Assembly (NCBI GenBank): GCA_037176845.1 | Contig: JAYKXP010000251.1 | Location: 1 to 45,821 of the forward strand | Length of the DNA stretch: 45,821 nucleotides | Source: Paramarasmius palmivorus | Taxonomy: Eukaryota; Basidiomycota; Agaricomycetes; Agaricales; Marasmiaceae | Direction of reading: 5' to 3' | Part shown: piece after piece, positions 32,771-43,147 of the stretch | How the letters are laid out: every line of letters begins with the position of its first letter | Numbering within the stretch: position 1 is the first letter of the stretch | The notes under the pieces: model-generated | Databases searched by the model: none | Told to the model about the DNA's origin: nothing | Seen by the model: the letters and a program-made list of their open reading frames with translations, nothing else | Translations under genes and position numbers: made by a program

Positions 32771-34210
32771 CAGCGACGTCATTCTGATCCCGATGCCCAT
32801 ACCCTCAACCCCGCATAGACGATGCCCAATTGCCCATATGTATCGTCCAAAAGGTCCGCGGAGAGTTGTAGAGCGAGCCCAAGTTCAAGGTTGAAGCCGG
32901 GTGCTTCGTAGGCTATCCGGAAGACTAGGCTGGGGTTGAATATTGAATGGTTGCTCTTGCGCTGCGTCCAAGTAAGGCACGTCAAAAAGAGAAGCAGGTG
33001 CGATAGGTAGAGTACTGAGTACTCGCAGCGGTTGCTGAGGCCAGTCACCAAACCAACACCGTCTCTGCACGATTTCACTTGGGGAGGTAGCGGCATGCGG
33101 ATGTCAAGCTCGTGGATTAGAGCGACAGGATGAAGGGTTGTTGGTGGGAGTGGGGATGGGGGTATTGTGATGCCAGGAAAAGAGGTGGATGGAGAGATGC
33201 GGTAGCGTATTGTAGGAGGTGCGATTGTAGGAACCGAACTACAACGTGACCGCCAACGACAGCGCATTCTATAACCCAAACTCGACCCATTTTAAACCTC
33301 TTTCCTCGACCAGTCGCGTTTGTAGTGGTAGGATATCGGGATCAGAACCATGGTTGGTTTGCGGTCGGTGTTTTAGGCGCGTCGTTTGTGTCGATCGTGG
33401 AAAGAACAGGGTATTGATGTTGTTGGGGAAGGAAACCGTGGGGCGTGGAACGTGGGGCGTGGGTTTGGGAGTGCTAGGAAAAGAGGAGGATGTAAGGAAT
33501 AGGCTGGTAGTGTGTCTTCAGGTTGGAGTTGGAGGCGAGATGTCGATGTCGATGAATTAGTGCATTGACCGGTGACCTCGACCATGACGTATCCCACGTA
33601 AAGGACAGCAGATAGCTGTGGATTGGAGTGAGCGGAGGAAGGTTCGTTGGAGGAGAGGTGGAATGCGCCAGGCCTGCTTTGGTGGGTTTGGCCGCATTGA
33701 GGACGTCCTGGGTGCAGGTGAAGCGTTGAAGGAAGTAGCGAGTCGCGAGGCCACGTCGCTTGCTAGTACTACGGCTGGTTGACGATCACATCTCCTGTCG
33801 ATGATCTGGGCGTGTGGTTTCTGGATTAGAGAAGGGAAGGTTGGTTGGTGGGAGTAAAAATGCGGCCTGTTTCAGTTGCCAAGAAAAGAGGAGGATGCGT
33901 TGGTAGCGTTTTGTAGGAGCATCTTTAAGCCAAAGGGGATGATTTTGTGTGCATTAAGGACCTCGTCGTCCTGGTGAGCTCATCTGACACGTGTTAAATG
34001 ACCCATCGCAAAGCAGTCGACGGCCATCCTTCGAGGAAAGAGTGATTGAAGGTGAGGGAGCTCATTCCTCGGATTGGGCGGCGACGGATCATGGCGAGTA
34101 ATTCAAATCAACGTGGTTGACGAGCGTAGCGTCCTTCATGAATTAGAATGAGGAAAAGGAAGGGTCGTTGGTGAGAGAAGAGGATGAACTGGTCGTGACT
34201 TTGGCTTGAA
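32771..34210. repeat. Longest copy of the dispersed repeat family
   Basis: It holds the most complete anchor (about 32835-32930: 'cgtccaaaaggtccgcggag', 'ttgtagagcgagcccaag', 'cggaagactaggctgggg'), then 'gtaaggcacgtcaaaaagag', 'cgtggattagagcgac' (33110), 'tgccaggaaaagaggtgga', 'gtaggaaccgaac' and the 33318-34040 segment duplicated at 24405-25000. A 166-codon minus frame (32779-33279) is not conserved in the other copies. Confidence 0.6.
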
Positions 34211-35472
34211 GTAGGTGTAGATGGTTTGAGGTCTGGTGAAAGGAGAAACCCCGGAGAAACCAGTTTGCAGGCCATGTTTTCGTTTGAAGCTTCAACTCTC
34301 ACGACGAAATATTCATTCTCTGCCAAACTGATAGTGAAAGTCACCGAGTAGAATGAAGATTTGGCTGCCTCTGAATGTCAGCAAAGGCTCTGAGGTAGGT
34401 GTTTGTCGTATACCTTAGTGAGTACAGGTTGTCTGTTTTGTTTCGGCATCTCATCTCATTCAGAATCGACGGTGACCAGTTTAGAGTGCCAACTAGACAC
34501 GGACTATGACTTGAAGCTCAAAGACAAACTTCATAGCTTATACATCTCTCTGGTGACATCGTGTTGGTGCATTACTCCTGTTCCCCACTCCACACTGCGT
34601 TATCTGGTCTAGGGCGTAGGTCGGCTCAGACTACCACTGGGTCAAAATGGCGACTACAGTTCAGCTTCTCGACCGAGATCCTATTGTCTATAGCTATCGT
34701 TAGTGCTCGAGCGGCGAAAAATATACGCGTCGTCGTTTTGCAATGGCGTCAGGAAGCCGGTGTCTCAGGCTCAACCCGATACTCTTTGAACAGCCACCTC
34801 CACACTACTTTATCATCGGTTAGGGTTATGTTCTTTTTCCATAACGACGACGACGAGCGCAGACAACGACGTATCCTGTAGCTGGATTTAACGGAAATCC
34901 CACAGCTCGTGTTATCTTCTGCAGAAACGATGTGGCTTCGGAAATGTGGTCCAGGTTATGAGTGGTATTCGTTCTTCCCGCTGAAACGTAGAAATATGCA
35001 TCCTGGTGCGTCTCTGAGTTCCTTCTTTCAATAACAAGTACTAAATACATTTTAAAAGTCTCCAATCAATGATGTCCATGCCAAGCGTTCCCTTCCCCAC
35101 TGTCGTCCTGTCGATAACCATACGAGTATATCATTCCCTTGCTCAACATACAAAACTCTTTCGGGACTGCGCAGCCCCACGCTTGACCTTCTATACCCTC
35201 TTTTGCAGGCTTGAGTACCCTGCTAAACACAAACGTCGCGGTCTCTGCATTTTCCTCTGTTCGATGTCCCGAGTCAGCTGTTGTCAGACCATAATAGTCA
35301 ACCGATGCTCTTTTGGACATGCCAGTGGTGGAATCATAGGCCCCTTAGACCCGCACCGACGTATAGCAGGCCCCCTGATAGCCCCCTGGGAGGCCGTCGG
35401 ACAAATTTTTCAAAAATTTCTCAAACTCCCGTTCGAAAGAACCTCAGGTTTAACCGTGAACTTCGTACAGTA
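34211..35472. other. Coding-like but unresolved stretch
   Basis: On the plus strand, 34465-34690 reads LECQLDTDYDLKLKDKLHS, a possible GTGACA..TCTAG intron, and GVGRLRLPLGQNGDYSS before a stop; 34875-34955 reads NPTARVIFCRNDVASEMW. On the minus strand, 35065-34826 and 35320-35066 are open (GRTNTTHNLDHISEATSF; WGCAVPKEFCMLSKG). Both strands look partly protein-like and I cannot decide between them. Probably a decayed gene. Confidence 0.25.
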
Positions 35473-35689
35473 GTCACTGCAGACTATTCTCCTGGTTAAA
35501 GCAGAGGTTTTTTGTTAGTGTCAGTATCCTGGCTGCAGGAGTTCAATTCCAGCGAGTGACACACGTGTTATTGGGTTGAGAATAATTAATAATCCCGCAA
35601 TCCCGTCTTTTTTGATTTTCATCGTTCGGAAACGCCGTAAAAAGAGTGGATATCCGCATCGAGGTTGTTACCTCGACGCACATCCCAAG

Positions 35690-36570
35690 CTACCCGAGCC
35701 GTAAAACCCCAAAATACGAGTCGAGCATGGTGCGTAGAAGGACGGTGTGGAGATATGAACGTAACATGGTACGCTCATAAGCGACAGTGGCGGTGAGAAG
35801 GCGGGAAGGATTGTGGAGAACGGGATTTAGGACTTGGAGGAAGAGATGTGCGATGAGGATTGGGTCGAGGTACGAAAGGCCGTATTGAGTGGATATGCGA
35901 ACCATTCCAACACGATGTCTCTGACAACGAATGCAAATGTACGTCCCAGCACAACCCACACCGTACGTAGAACCCCTAAAAGACGACTTATCGCCCAGAC
36001 GCACGGAAACAAGCTGAGCAGCCTGAGATTGGAGCTCAAGCTCGGTGTATAAGAGGTATTCGGAAGAGCTCAAGGGTCTGAAGGAGAGCGCTAGGGGTAT
36101 GGGTGCGAGTGAAGGCCATGGAAGGTGATGAAGGATGGATGTATGGTTGAGAATGGTTTTGGAAGCGTCGGTGATCCCATGACTTTTGGCCCTACATTCG
36201 CGTAAAAGGACCCAGGGAGCGCATATTCTGGGAAGGGTGTCGTTGACGTTGAAACGGCGTGTCGATATTCTCATGATCATCCCAGCCCAACGCGCACCAT
36301 ACAGGACCTGTAGAGCCCCAGAACATGCATTATCGTTTAGGGCAGCACATGTGGAACGTGCTCTGGCGAGAGGTTCTAAAGGATAATGTATTTTTGTCGA
36401 TGTGGGAGCGGGTGTAGATGTGAGCTGGGGGTGTGGGTGGTACCCAAGGAAGTGACCCAGGGAGTTTTGGGTGCTTTCTAGGTAAGCCTGGAGAAAGAGA
36501 TGATCTCTGAGCCATCTCGGCACGTCGAAGTTGGGATTGGGAAGGAGGTGTTGGCGAAGGTGCAGGACTT
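35690..36570 (-). CDS. Unrecognised minus-strand coding region, possibly partial
   Basis: A 277-codon frame starts at 36523. In-frame coding-like sequence extends upstream to about 36570 (FQVLHLRQHLLPNPNFD), probably following an intron acceptor. A GTACCA..TTTAG segment of 69 nt (about 36378-36446) removes cleanly in frame, joining LGHFL to EPLARARSTC. The stretch GALQVLYGARWAGMIMRIS..LPRICAPWVLLREC looks like true protein, and the last part (DPILIAHLFLQVLNPVLHNPSRLL) is also coherent. I do not recognise a domain. A decayed second copy of part of it lies at about 36780-36860. Real gene or recent pseudogene; no start is secure. Confidence 0.35.
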
Positions 36571-37127
36571 GAAAAATGCACTAGCATTGCATGGCTTGTT
36601 CACGATCTCGACCACTCATCCCAATCATCCTATCCGCGTGAACCCTAGACATAGAACTTCAACATATGTGGAACGGTTCGAGTAGCGTGGAGCTTGATTG
36701 CGATGTGGAGGAGGCGAGGTTTGGATGGATTAGAAGGTTGTGTTGGTGAGGATGCCGGACATGGGTTGAACAAGATGAGGATGAGGAAACTTGGGCTTAG
36801 CCTCGCGACTCAGCTGATTGCCCAACATTCGCATAAAAAAGGAACCGAGGAACGCACCTAGCTGGAGATGCTGGGGGTTCTGGCTACGAAAAAGGAGTAT
36901 GAGACGACACTGTTAGATCTATGTGAAAATGGGTGGAGGAATACCTCAACTAAAATGCTTCTAACGTTTCCTCTCGTTGACCCCCGCGGCTGCTGCTACA
37001 GTACATTGGCCTTAGAAGTCATACCGATGACAAGTCTGGGCTTGTGAGCTACACCGTCAAGGGCCCGAGGGGAGCGTTGGCATCGTGATACCCTTTGCGT
37101 TGGAGTAGGCGGTTGGAATGACCAGCG
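36571..37127. other. Intergenic with duplicated fragment
   Basis: 36790-36850 ('cccaacattcgcataaaa..ggaaccgaggaacgca') resembles 36190-36230 inside the minus-strand coding region. No gene is supported here. Confidence 0.4.
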
Positions 37128-37954
37128 ATGCTGTTGGTGTTGATGAAGAGCGCTTGGAGCGGAAGAAAGCAATTCCGCGGCTTTTCACAGGCCTTTCCAG
37201 AACCACCATCACACTCTACACACTCCTTTCAGACGACGAAATATGCCAGAAGCTCAGCCTACATAGTGCCTCCTCAATTCGTCCTCGGTTTCTCTTCTCC
37301 CCACAAGATCAAGGACAATGATTCGTATCCTACAAATATTTCAAAGTCGCGATGGGTCCGCTTCGTCTCAGAATCCTCAGAACCATACTTACATCTTCTA
37401 GATGTCACGCCAATCACATCCGAGGTCATTGAAAGGATAGGGAGGTACCTCACTATCTGCGAAAGGTACGTTCATCTTCGTTCCGCTAGACCACTGATAC
37501 TGAATACTTTCGATAGAAGTTAGAACGAAACTACAAGATTTTGTCTGGTTATAGCGCTCAGGAAGAGATCCCTGCCCGGTGCGTCCTCAATCTCATTTCC
37601 GCGTTGACAGCTGAACTGACCTAGTCCGATTGCTCAGAGTAGTCGGTTCACCACTTTGCTGAACGTTGAACATTGGGAAGGATTCAATTACCAGCGATTT
37701 CTCGGTTGGCCCCTTACTAAAGAAGATATTCGCAAGTTCCTTAGCTCATGGCCGTTGGTCCACCAATATCTCAAAACTTCACCAGCACCGAAGAGAAAGA
37801 GGGGAGTAGATCGACGTTCCAGTTCCCGTGTACTTGTCAGTTCGGTGCTATCGATTTGCCCGAGTGCAATAGCTGACGTTCAACACAGATGTCTAGATTG
37901 CAACAGGGGGGTATTATTGCAGGAGCGTTGAAATGGATACTGTCTAGCTATTGA
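37128..37954 (+). CDS. Multi-exon hypothetical protein
   Basis: I do not recognise the family. The frame from 37128 reaches SSPHKIKDNDSYPTNISKSRW, SEPYLHLLDVTPITSEVIERIG and LTICER, then an intron near 37466. A short exon (about 37526-37549) and an intron to about 37624 lead in frame to PIAQSSRFTTLLNVEHWEGF, FLGWPLTKEDIRKFLSSWPLVHQYL and a basic PKRKRGVDRRSSS. Intron 37830-37888 (59 nt, CTGAC branch, CACAG acceptor) joins a final exon ending GALKWILSSY and TGA at 37952-37954. The middle splice sites are my best guess; the last intron is convincing. The start is uncertain: several ATGs lie close together. Confidence 0.4.
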
Positions 37955-38848
37955 ATCGGTTCCATCCGACGTGCTTGAAGGATCCACATTAACTTGTCTT
38001 TCGTCAAGCTATGTATCCTCGAATACCGATACCTTTGCGTAGTCACATTTGCAAGGAAAACGGATATACCCCAAGCTTGCATCTCGCGATGACAAGAGCT
38101 TTGAGAAGTAAACCGCTCCTGATACTACCTCGCGAGGAGCAGATTGCCGGTAGAATCTGAAAATGACTCATGAGCGATCCTCTGATTTGCGTATAAAAGC
38201 AACCAATGGGATCCACCAGGGTTCGAGCCGTGAAGTTGAACCTCCCTCGCCCGCTGCTCAGTGTACATGCTTAATCCAAGTTCCAAGCTGTGTGCATAAG
38301 GTGCCGAGCTACCTCAGAACTACTGCACCTGATCTAGCTGGGTGCGTAAGAGAGCGGTGTGGACAGTGGTAGTCGGCGGAACGCTAGAAATAAGAGGTTC
38401 ACGAGAACCTGGAAAAGGAGATGCACCGAGTGTGAGGCTGGTAATGTGTCGTGGTCGTATCCAGAGTTGGGAAGATGAAAAGTATGTGCTTTTCTCGACG
38501 AAGCACGAGCCAACCCGACATCGAGATAATATTGAGGTCCAGTGTCGGCTAAAAAGGACTCAAGGGGTCCGTGTAAGGGGTTCTGAGCGTGTATAGAAGC
38601 TAAGTCGAGGATTGTCGGTAACTGGTGGTCGAGGATGATGTCGATGATGAGCGTCGACGAGAAGACGCGGAAGAACCGGAGAAGGCAGTTCAATCCGCGG
38701 CTTTCCTCACGACCACCACCATCACAAACTCGTATAGGGCTTTGATGGGGTACATGAACACCTTCTATCGATGCTATTAATGAGTCATATTAGGTGCAGA
38801 TTGGCAGCTTTGTAATGCGGGCCCGCCCTTTGACGTGTTCTCCCATCA
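37955..38848. other. Intergenic with partial copy of the 37128 gene start
   Basis: 38630-38740 repeats the 37130-37215 sequence: 'gatga.gagcg', 'gcggaagaa', 'aatccgcggctttc' and 'accaccatcaca' recur in order. No continuing gene follows this copy. A 119-codon minus frame (38334-38693) is unsupported. Confidence 0.45.
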
Positions 38849-38871
38849 TCCTTCCTTCCTTCCTTCCTTCC
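38849..38871 (+). promoter_or_regulatory. Pyrimidine tract at C2 start
   Basis: A TTCC-repeat tract of about 20 nt sits directly before the C2 ATG. Pyrimidine-rich tracts commonly mark fungal transcription starts. It is also a microsatellite likely to vary in length. Confidence 0.4.
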
Positions 38872-41104
38872 ATGTCGCTTGAAACGTGTACTGATTTCAC
38901 TATCAAAGGAGGCAACTTCTCGGTTGTCACCGGGGCTCAACACAATTACCATGTCCAAGGGAACCTGGTGGAACTTCACAATCCAAAAAAGTCGGAAAAA
39001 CAGATGTCTGTCTGGGATCAGGTATGCTGACCGATTTTGGGATTCAAACTTATCTTTCCTAGTAACGATACTTACAGTACCACGAACTCAAGACAGGGGA
39101 TGTGTACCTCAAACGGAAGGTCGCAGTGATCGCCGTGATGAGATTTGACGACAGACGCTGGAGAAAAGTGTACCTCAACGCTCATCGAGTCATCCATGTT
39201 GCTAGCATCCGTAGTGAAAGTCAAGATCAAGAGTTTCTATACGTTCAGTATACTGGTCCTGATGCTGACCTAGTGAGGATCCTTCCCTTTCCGATGTTTC
39301 TAGCACTCACTTTTCTCCATCTGCATAGGCCTATCAGCAAGATTTCAAAGTCTTCTCCGGTGTAAAGTCAGCATATGGTCCTTGAGAGCGAGAGAGAGAG
39401 ATCTGCAGACTGACACCAGTGCAGAGATATCATATGGTTGGAGCTTTTCGGATATATTAATTACAACGCATTACCAGCACTCGTCTTTTACGATGGTGAG
39501 CCCAAAGGTTATCTTCCGCAGAAAAAAGCATGCTCAAGTACGTACAGCGCTAGTGCCAGTATCGCACATATTCAAACGAAATGGATTCTCATCCATTTTG
39601 CAGATATGTTTGACGTATGTGCGTCCAGACTAAGCTTCGTTTCCGTTTCCTGCTTGTCCAATCTCACGTTTCCCGGGCCTAGTCGGCTATAGCACAGGGA
39701 ATTGATACACTAACAGTGCGAGAAACTCTCTAATGATGTGGTTCCGACTTGGATACTGAGTACTTGTATATTTTTCTCGCAGTCTCTTTGTGAGCTCTGG
39801 ATTAATCCGGGGGCTGGCACGTTTCGCAGAGGTCCTTATGTCGACGACTCATCCAATGTCAATTATCGGATATGGAACTGGGCAACTCTTTCAGTCAACA
39901 GTCACGAGAGTACACCCATAGACCTCCAATCCTATAACAATCCCAGTATTCTTTTCCGATACCTCCTTGGAATCCTTCCCGTACACGCCATCCTCGAAGG
40001 GATCCGCCGGTCCAGCAGAGTAGCTTTGGAATGTTCAAATGACAATGATAACGACCAGGATACTAAACTCGTACTATCTTCCCTTTCTGGCACGATTTAT
40101 CACAGGAGTACTCGTGAGGTCATCGTTCGACACCCGGAGAACAGGGAGAAGTGGTACTATAGCCCTTGGGTGCAGTGTGTTGTACCAGATGGAAGCGCTA
40201 TTGTCATGGATGATGGCTCAGTGAGGTGCGTCTACAACTGAGTATGTATCCGGGGCTGATTAAGTATATATATAGGTTCATGTTTAGGCCAAAGGGGATT
40301 GACGACCTGGAACCGTTTTGGTTGTATTACGACTTACGGCCCATGTGGAGGTCCTTTGCGAATTCATGGTTGTCGCAGGCACATCACATTTTTACTCGGC
40401 TACAAATTCCGGAGAAGGATTGGAATGAATATTGTAAGTCTTTTTTTTTTCAGAGTGTCGTTAATACTAGATCCTGATTGGGATGTATTAGCCATCCTGA
40501 ATGACTTTCGGCTTGAATTCGAACGCGAATATGACTCGGACCAAAATCCGAGGACAGACTGCCCCACATCAATGTTGCTGTACCTCTTCATCCGACCGAT
40601 CCCTCGTCCCGCTGGGGATGACAATGAGTGGGATGCTTGGTTGGGAAAGAAAAAGTATTATTGGTCATTTGACTCCTCTGGTAAAGAGGAGATGTTAGAG
40701 GATGAATGGCTGTGGTTGGGACTTCCTTCCTTCAAGACGACCATAGAAGTATCTCACATCTGGTGGTCCTCCGATGCCTATGATGCAGTCCAGATGCTTC
40801 ATCGTCACCATGGCTTTCATCCTTCATCATTGAACCTTGCTAGGACTGTTGTGGGTGGAAGTACACGTTTCGAAACAATCCAAGGTGACGGTAAGCTTGT
40901 TGTTTTTGTCCTTTGAATTCCTAATGACGTTCTCGAGATGAATCGGAAATTTCAGAGTTGGATAACGATGCTAGCGCTGTGTCAACCACGCAGGCTTCCG
41001 TCAAGTTCCGAGGACGGGATTCGATGGATCGCTCACTGGGCTATAGTATACCAACAGCACCCGATCCGTCTCCAAACAAAGTAGGTGTTTTGAGCGTCGA
41101 TTGA
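38872..41104 (+). CDS. GGxF-motif agaricomycete protein, copy C2
   Basis: The ATG at 38872 opens MSLETCTDFTIKGGNFSVV, with one GGxF motif followed by YHVQGN, and exon 1 ends at VWDQ (about 39021). Later exons match C1 in order: YHELKTGDVYLKRKV, HVASIRSESQDQEF, VQYTGPDA, WLELFGYINYNALPALVFYDG, LVPVSHIFKRNGFSS, a short SAIAQGIDTLT exon, LWINPGAGTFRRGPYVDDSS, LFRYLLGILPVHAI, LSSLSGTIY, RSFANSWLSQAHHIF, FIRPIPRPAGDDNEWDAWLG, YYWSFDSSG, YDAVQMLHRHHGFHPSS, and a divergent tail ending GVLSVD and TGA 41102-41104. LWINPG..F.RGP is the family's hallmark box. It appears intact. It is convergent with the decayed A3. Confidence 0.75.
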
Positions 41105-41304
41105 GGTGAGGGTGAATAGGAGAATGCAGTAGCGCGGTTTTGCTAGTACGACGTAAACTCAGGACTTTGATTTTTATTCGCTACGTTCCTGTCTTGCATC
41201 GATATATACATTGAATTGCCCTTCATAAGTACGAGAACAGCACGCATTTACGCAGTGCGTTATCAAGATGAATTGGGCTAGGCATGGACCGGGGGCGACT
41301 GAAT

Positions 41305-41431
41305 TCCAACAGTAAGATATGTAAGTATGTACAACTAATGATACATGGTAATGCTGCTATGCGCTAATGATACAATGCTTATGTAATGTCCAATAAATCC
41401 AATGCGTATAATGATAAAGGTCATAAGAAAT
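41305..41431 (-). promoter_or_regulatory. Conserved 3' flank of gene A, copy 3
   Basis: 'caactaatgatacatggta', 'gctaatgatacaatgc' and 'tgtccaataaatccaatgc' align with the A2 and A1 flanks, although the adjoining A3 coding region is broken. Confidence 0.45.
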
Positions 41432-42756
41432 CATGACCGATATGTCGTCCTCTAGCCCTCACCTCTTTTGGCTTTGTTCGTAAATAAGGAGCGTATCGAA
41501 CGCAGCACGCTACGACACGACACGTGCGCATCACCTCCTCGTATGACCGACTCTTCTCTTTCGCGTACGATACCGAACCCGTTTGTCATCGTCTTGACGA
41601 CTTCGTCCGCAAATGGAAGACTTGGTCGATAATGTTCTTCATCCAGCCTACCCCAACGATCCGTCTCTGCTTGGGCTTTATACCGCGGCCATAACTTTAG
41701 CACGATCTCGGTGTCGGTAGGTGAAGTAAACGACTCTATAGCACGTTGACGGAGGTGGTGTATCGGGAGACTCTGATTGGTCGGGAACAGGTAGTCTTGC
41801 TTTGGGAGTGAGGATGTCTTTTTGGGGTCATCCGTCCGGTCTGAGAGGTCTGCCGCACCCAATGCCTGCCAGTCCGGGTATACGCGCTCAAATGTCACTA
41901 GTGGGTACACAGAGTGCCACGTGCATGCGAGCCACTGTAGTCCACATGTCTTCTTGGCTTCTGTACGAAGCGTCTATTTGATGTGTATCCCTCGTTTTAG
42001 GTCAATCTGGTTGTGTATGGTTCGAATGGCGTTGGTAATCATTAGAAATACACATGCTGATGACCGAATGTGTGGTATGTGTTCGAATGGTGATTGATAT
42101 GTTTGTCGGGTGCCATCGGAGAAAGAATTGCTGAGAAGACGGAGAGGAGTTGGATATTGGAGTGAGATTATTCGACAGAACGGTATTCGTCTTTTTGTTG
42201 TGGAAGCGACTATGCAAGTGTTTTAGTTGCCTGGTAGAGAGTTAGAAAAGCCAGAGATGGCTACTTACCTCAGTATATCGTATCCTGTCGTACAATTTAC
42301 ACTTCTGATTGTGTTCCCATACTTCTACGGATTTTTCAAAGACCTCCTCGGTTGGTATTATAGCAAGCTTCTGTTCTTGAAGTAGCTTTTTGACGGAGGA
42401 ACGAACTATGAAGGAACTGAGATATTGGTTAAGAGAGAAAATGATGATGCGAAGAGACGCGCTCCCACATATATTACGAATTAGATACTCTCCTCTTGAG
42501 TTTTAATTGTCCTCGTAATTCATGCATCTCATGAAAAATTCCTCGCGAGTTTAGCATAGAGAGAAGTCTGCCCTGACATGAAGTGTGTACTAACCTTGGC
42601 AGCCAAACAGTAAATGGTAGCATATCCTCACAGTGAAGAGTCCGTTTCCTGCTCAAAATCGGGAGGATTTAGGTACATAGCCTCAATAGGATCTTCCACT
42701 CCTGCCTCGCATGCTGTAAATTGACTGAGGATAGGAAGCTGGTCTAGAGTGGACAT
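41432..42756 (-). pseudogene. Gene A3, decayed copy
   Basis: The start at 42756 gives MSTLDQLPILSQFTACEAG..DPIEAMYL, then loses the A1/A2 frame after EQETDSS. The exon 2 equivalent (about 42270-42420) keeps KCKLYDRIRYTE-like and VRSSVKKLLQEQK-like pieces. The exon 3 equivalent (about 41440-41880) shows SDRTDDP, TDTEIVLKLWPR and LPFADEVV in shifting frames, separated by one- or two-base losses relative to A2. Several independent frameshifts make this a pseudogene unless the assembly is wrong. Confidence 0.7.
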
Positions 42757-43147
42757 GACTGTCAGGAGGAAAGGCGTCACGGACCTAGAGTCACACGCTC
42801 CCACCTGGCGCCAACAGCCCGAATTCAACATTCACTTTTGAGACTCACGTTGAATAGATGTCACACAATGTTGAAAAAACCCCAACGCCGGGCCCCTTTT
42901 TAAACCTTTTCCCCCATCATTCCTGCGCATATTTCACTCAATGCTATTGTCCCTTCCCCAATGCAGTTTTGTGGGCAGAGTGATTGAGTTGGCCGGGATT
43001 ATTTTATTCCCCACTATTAAAACTTTAAGTTCTGGCTGGTACCAGGTCATGTTGCCTCCCCCCTATCCCTCTTTAGCCACCGGGAACTGATTTTACGCTG
43101 GGGTGTTTTTCCTACTCTTGCAAACGCTTCGTACCTCTATCATTAAC
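42757..43147. promoter_or_regulatory. Former bidirectional promoter A3/B3
   Basis: The 391-bp gap between divergent starts keeps 'attcaacattcac' and 'actcacgttgaatag' and 'gtcacacaatgttg', but the E-box palindrome is disrupted (CACGTTG) and the GACGCG motif is not recognisable. Homopolymer-rich sequence fills 42870-43090. Confidence 0.4.

Noticed and set aside
32779..33279. 166-codon minus-strand frame as a gene
   Set aside because: It lies in the dispersed repeat; the other copies do not keep the frame, so it is chance openness.
35473..35560. tRNA-like sequence with 6-bp acceptor-like stem and TTCAATTC
   Set aside because: The GTCACT/AGTGAC ends pair, but the T-arm stem does not (three of five pairs fail) and no D or anticodon arm folds. 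At most a tRNA-derived relic.
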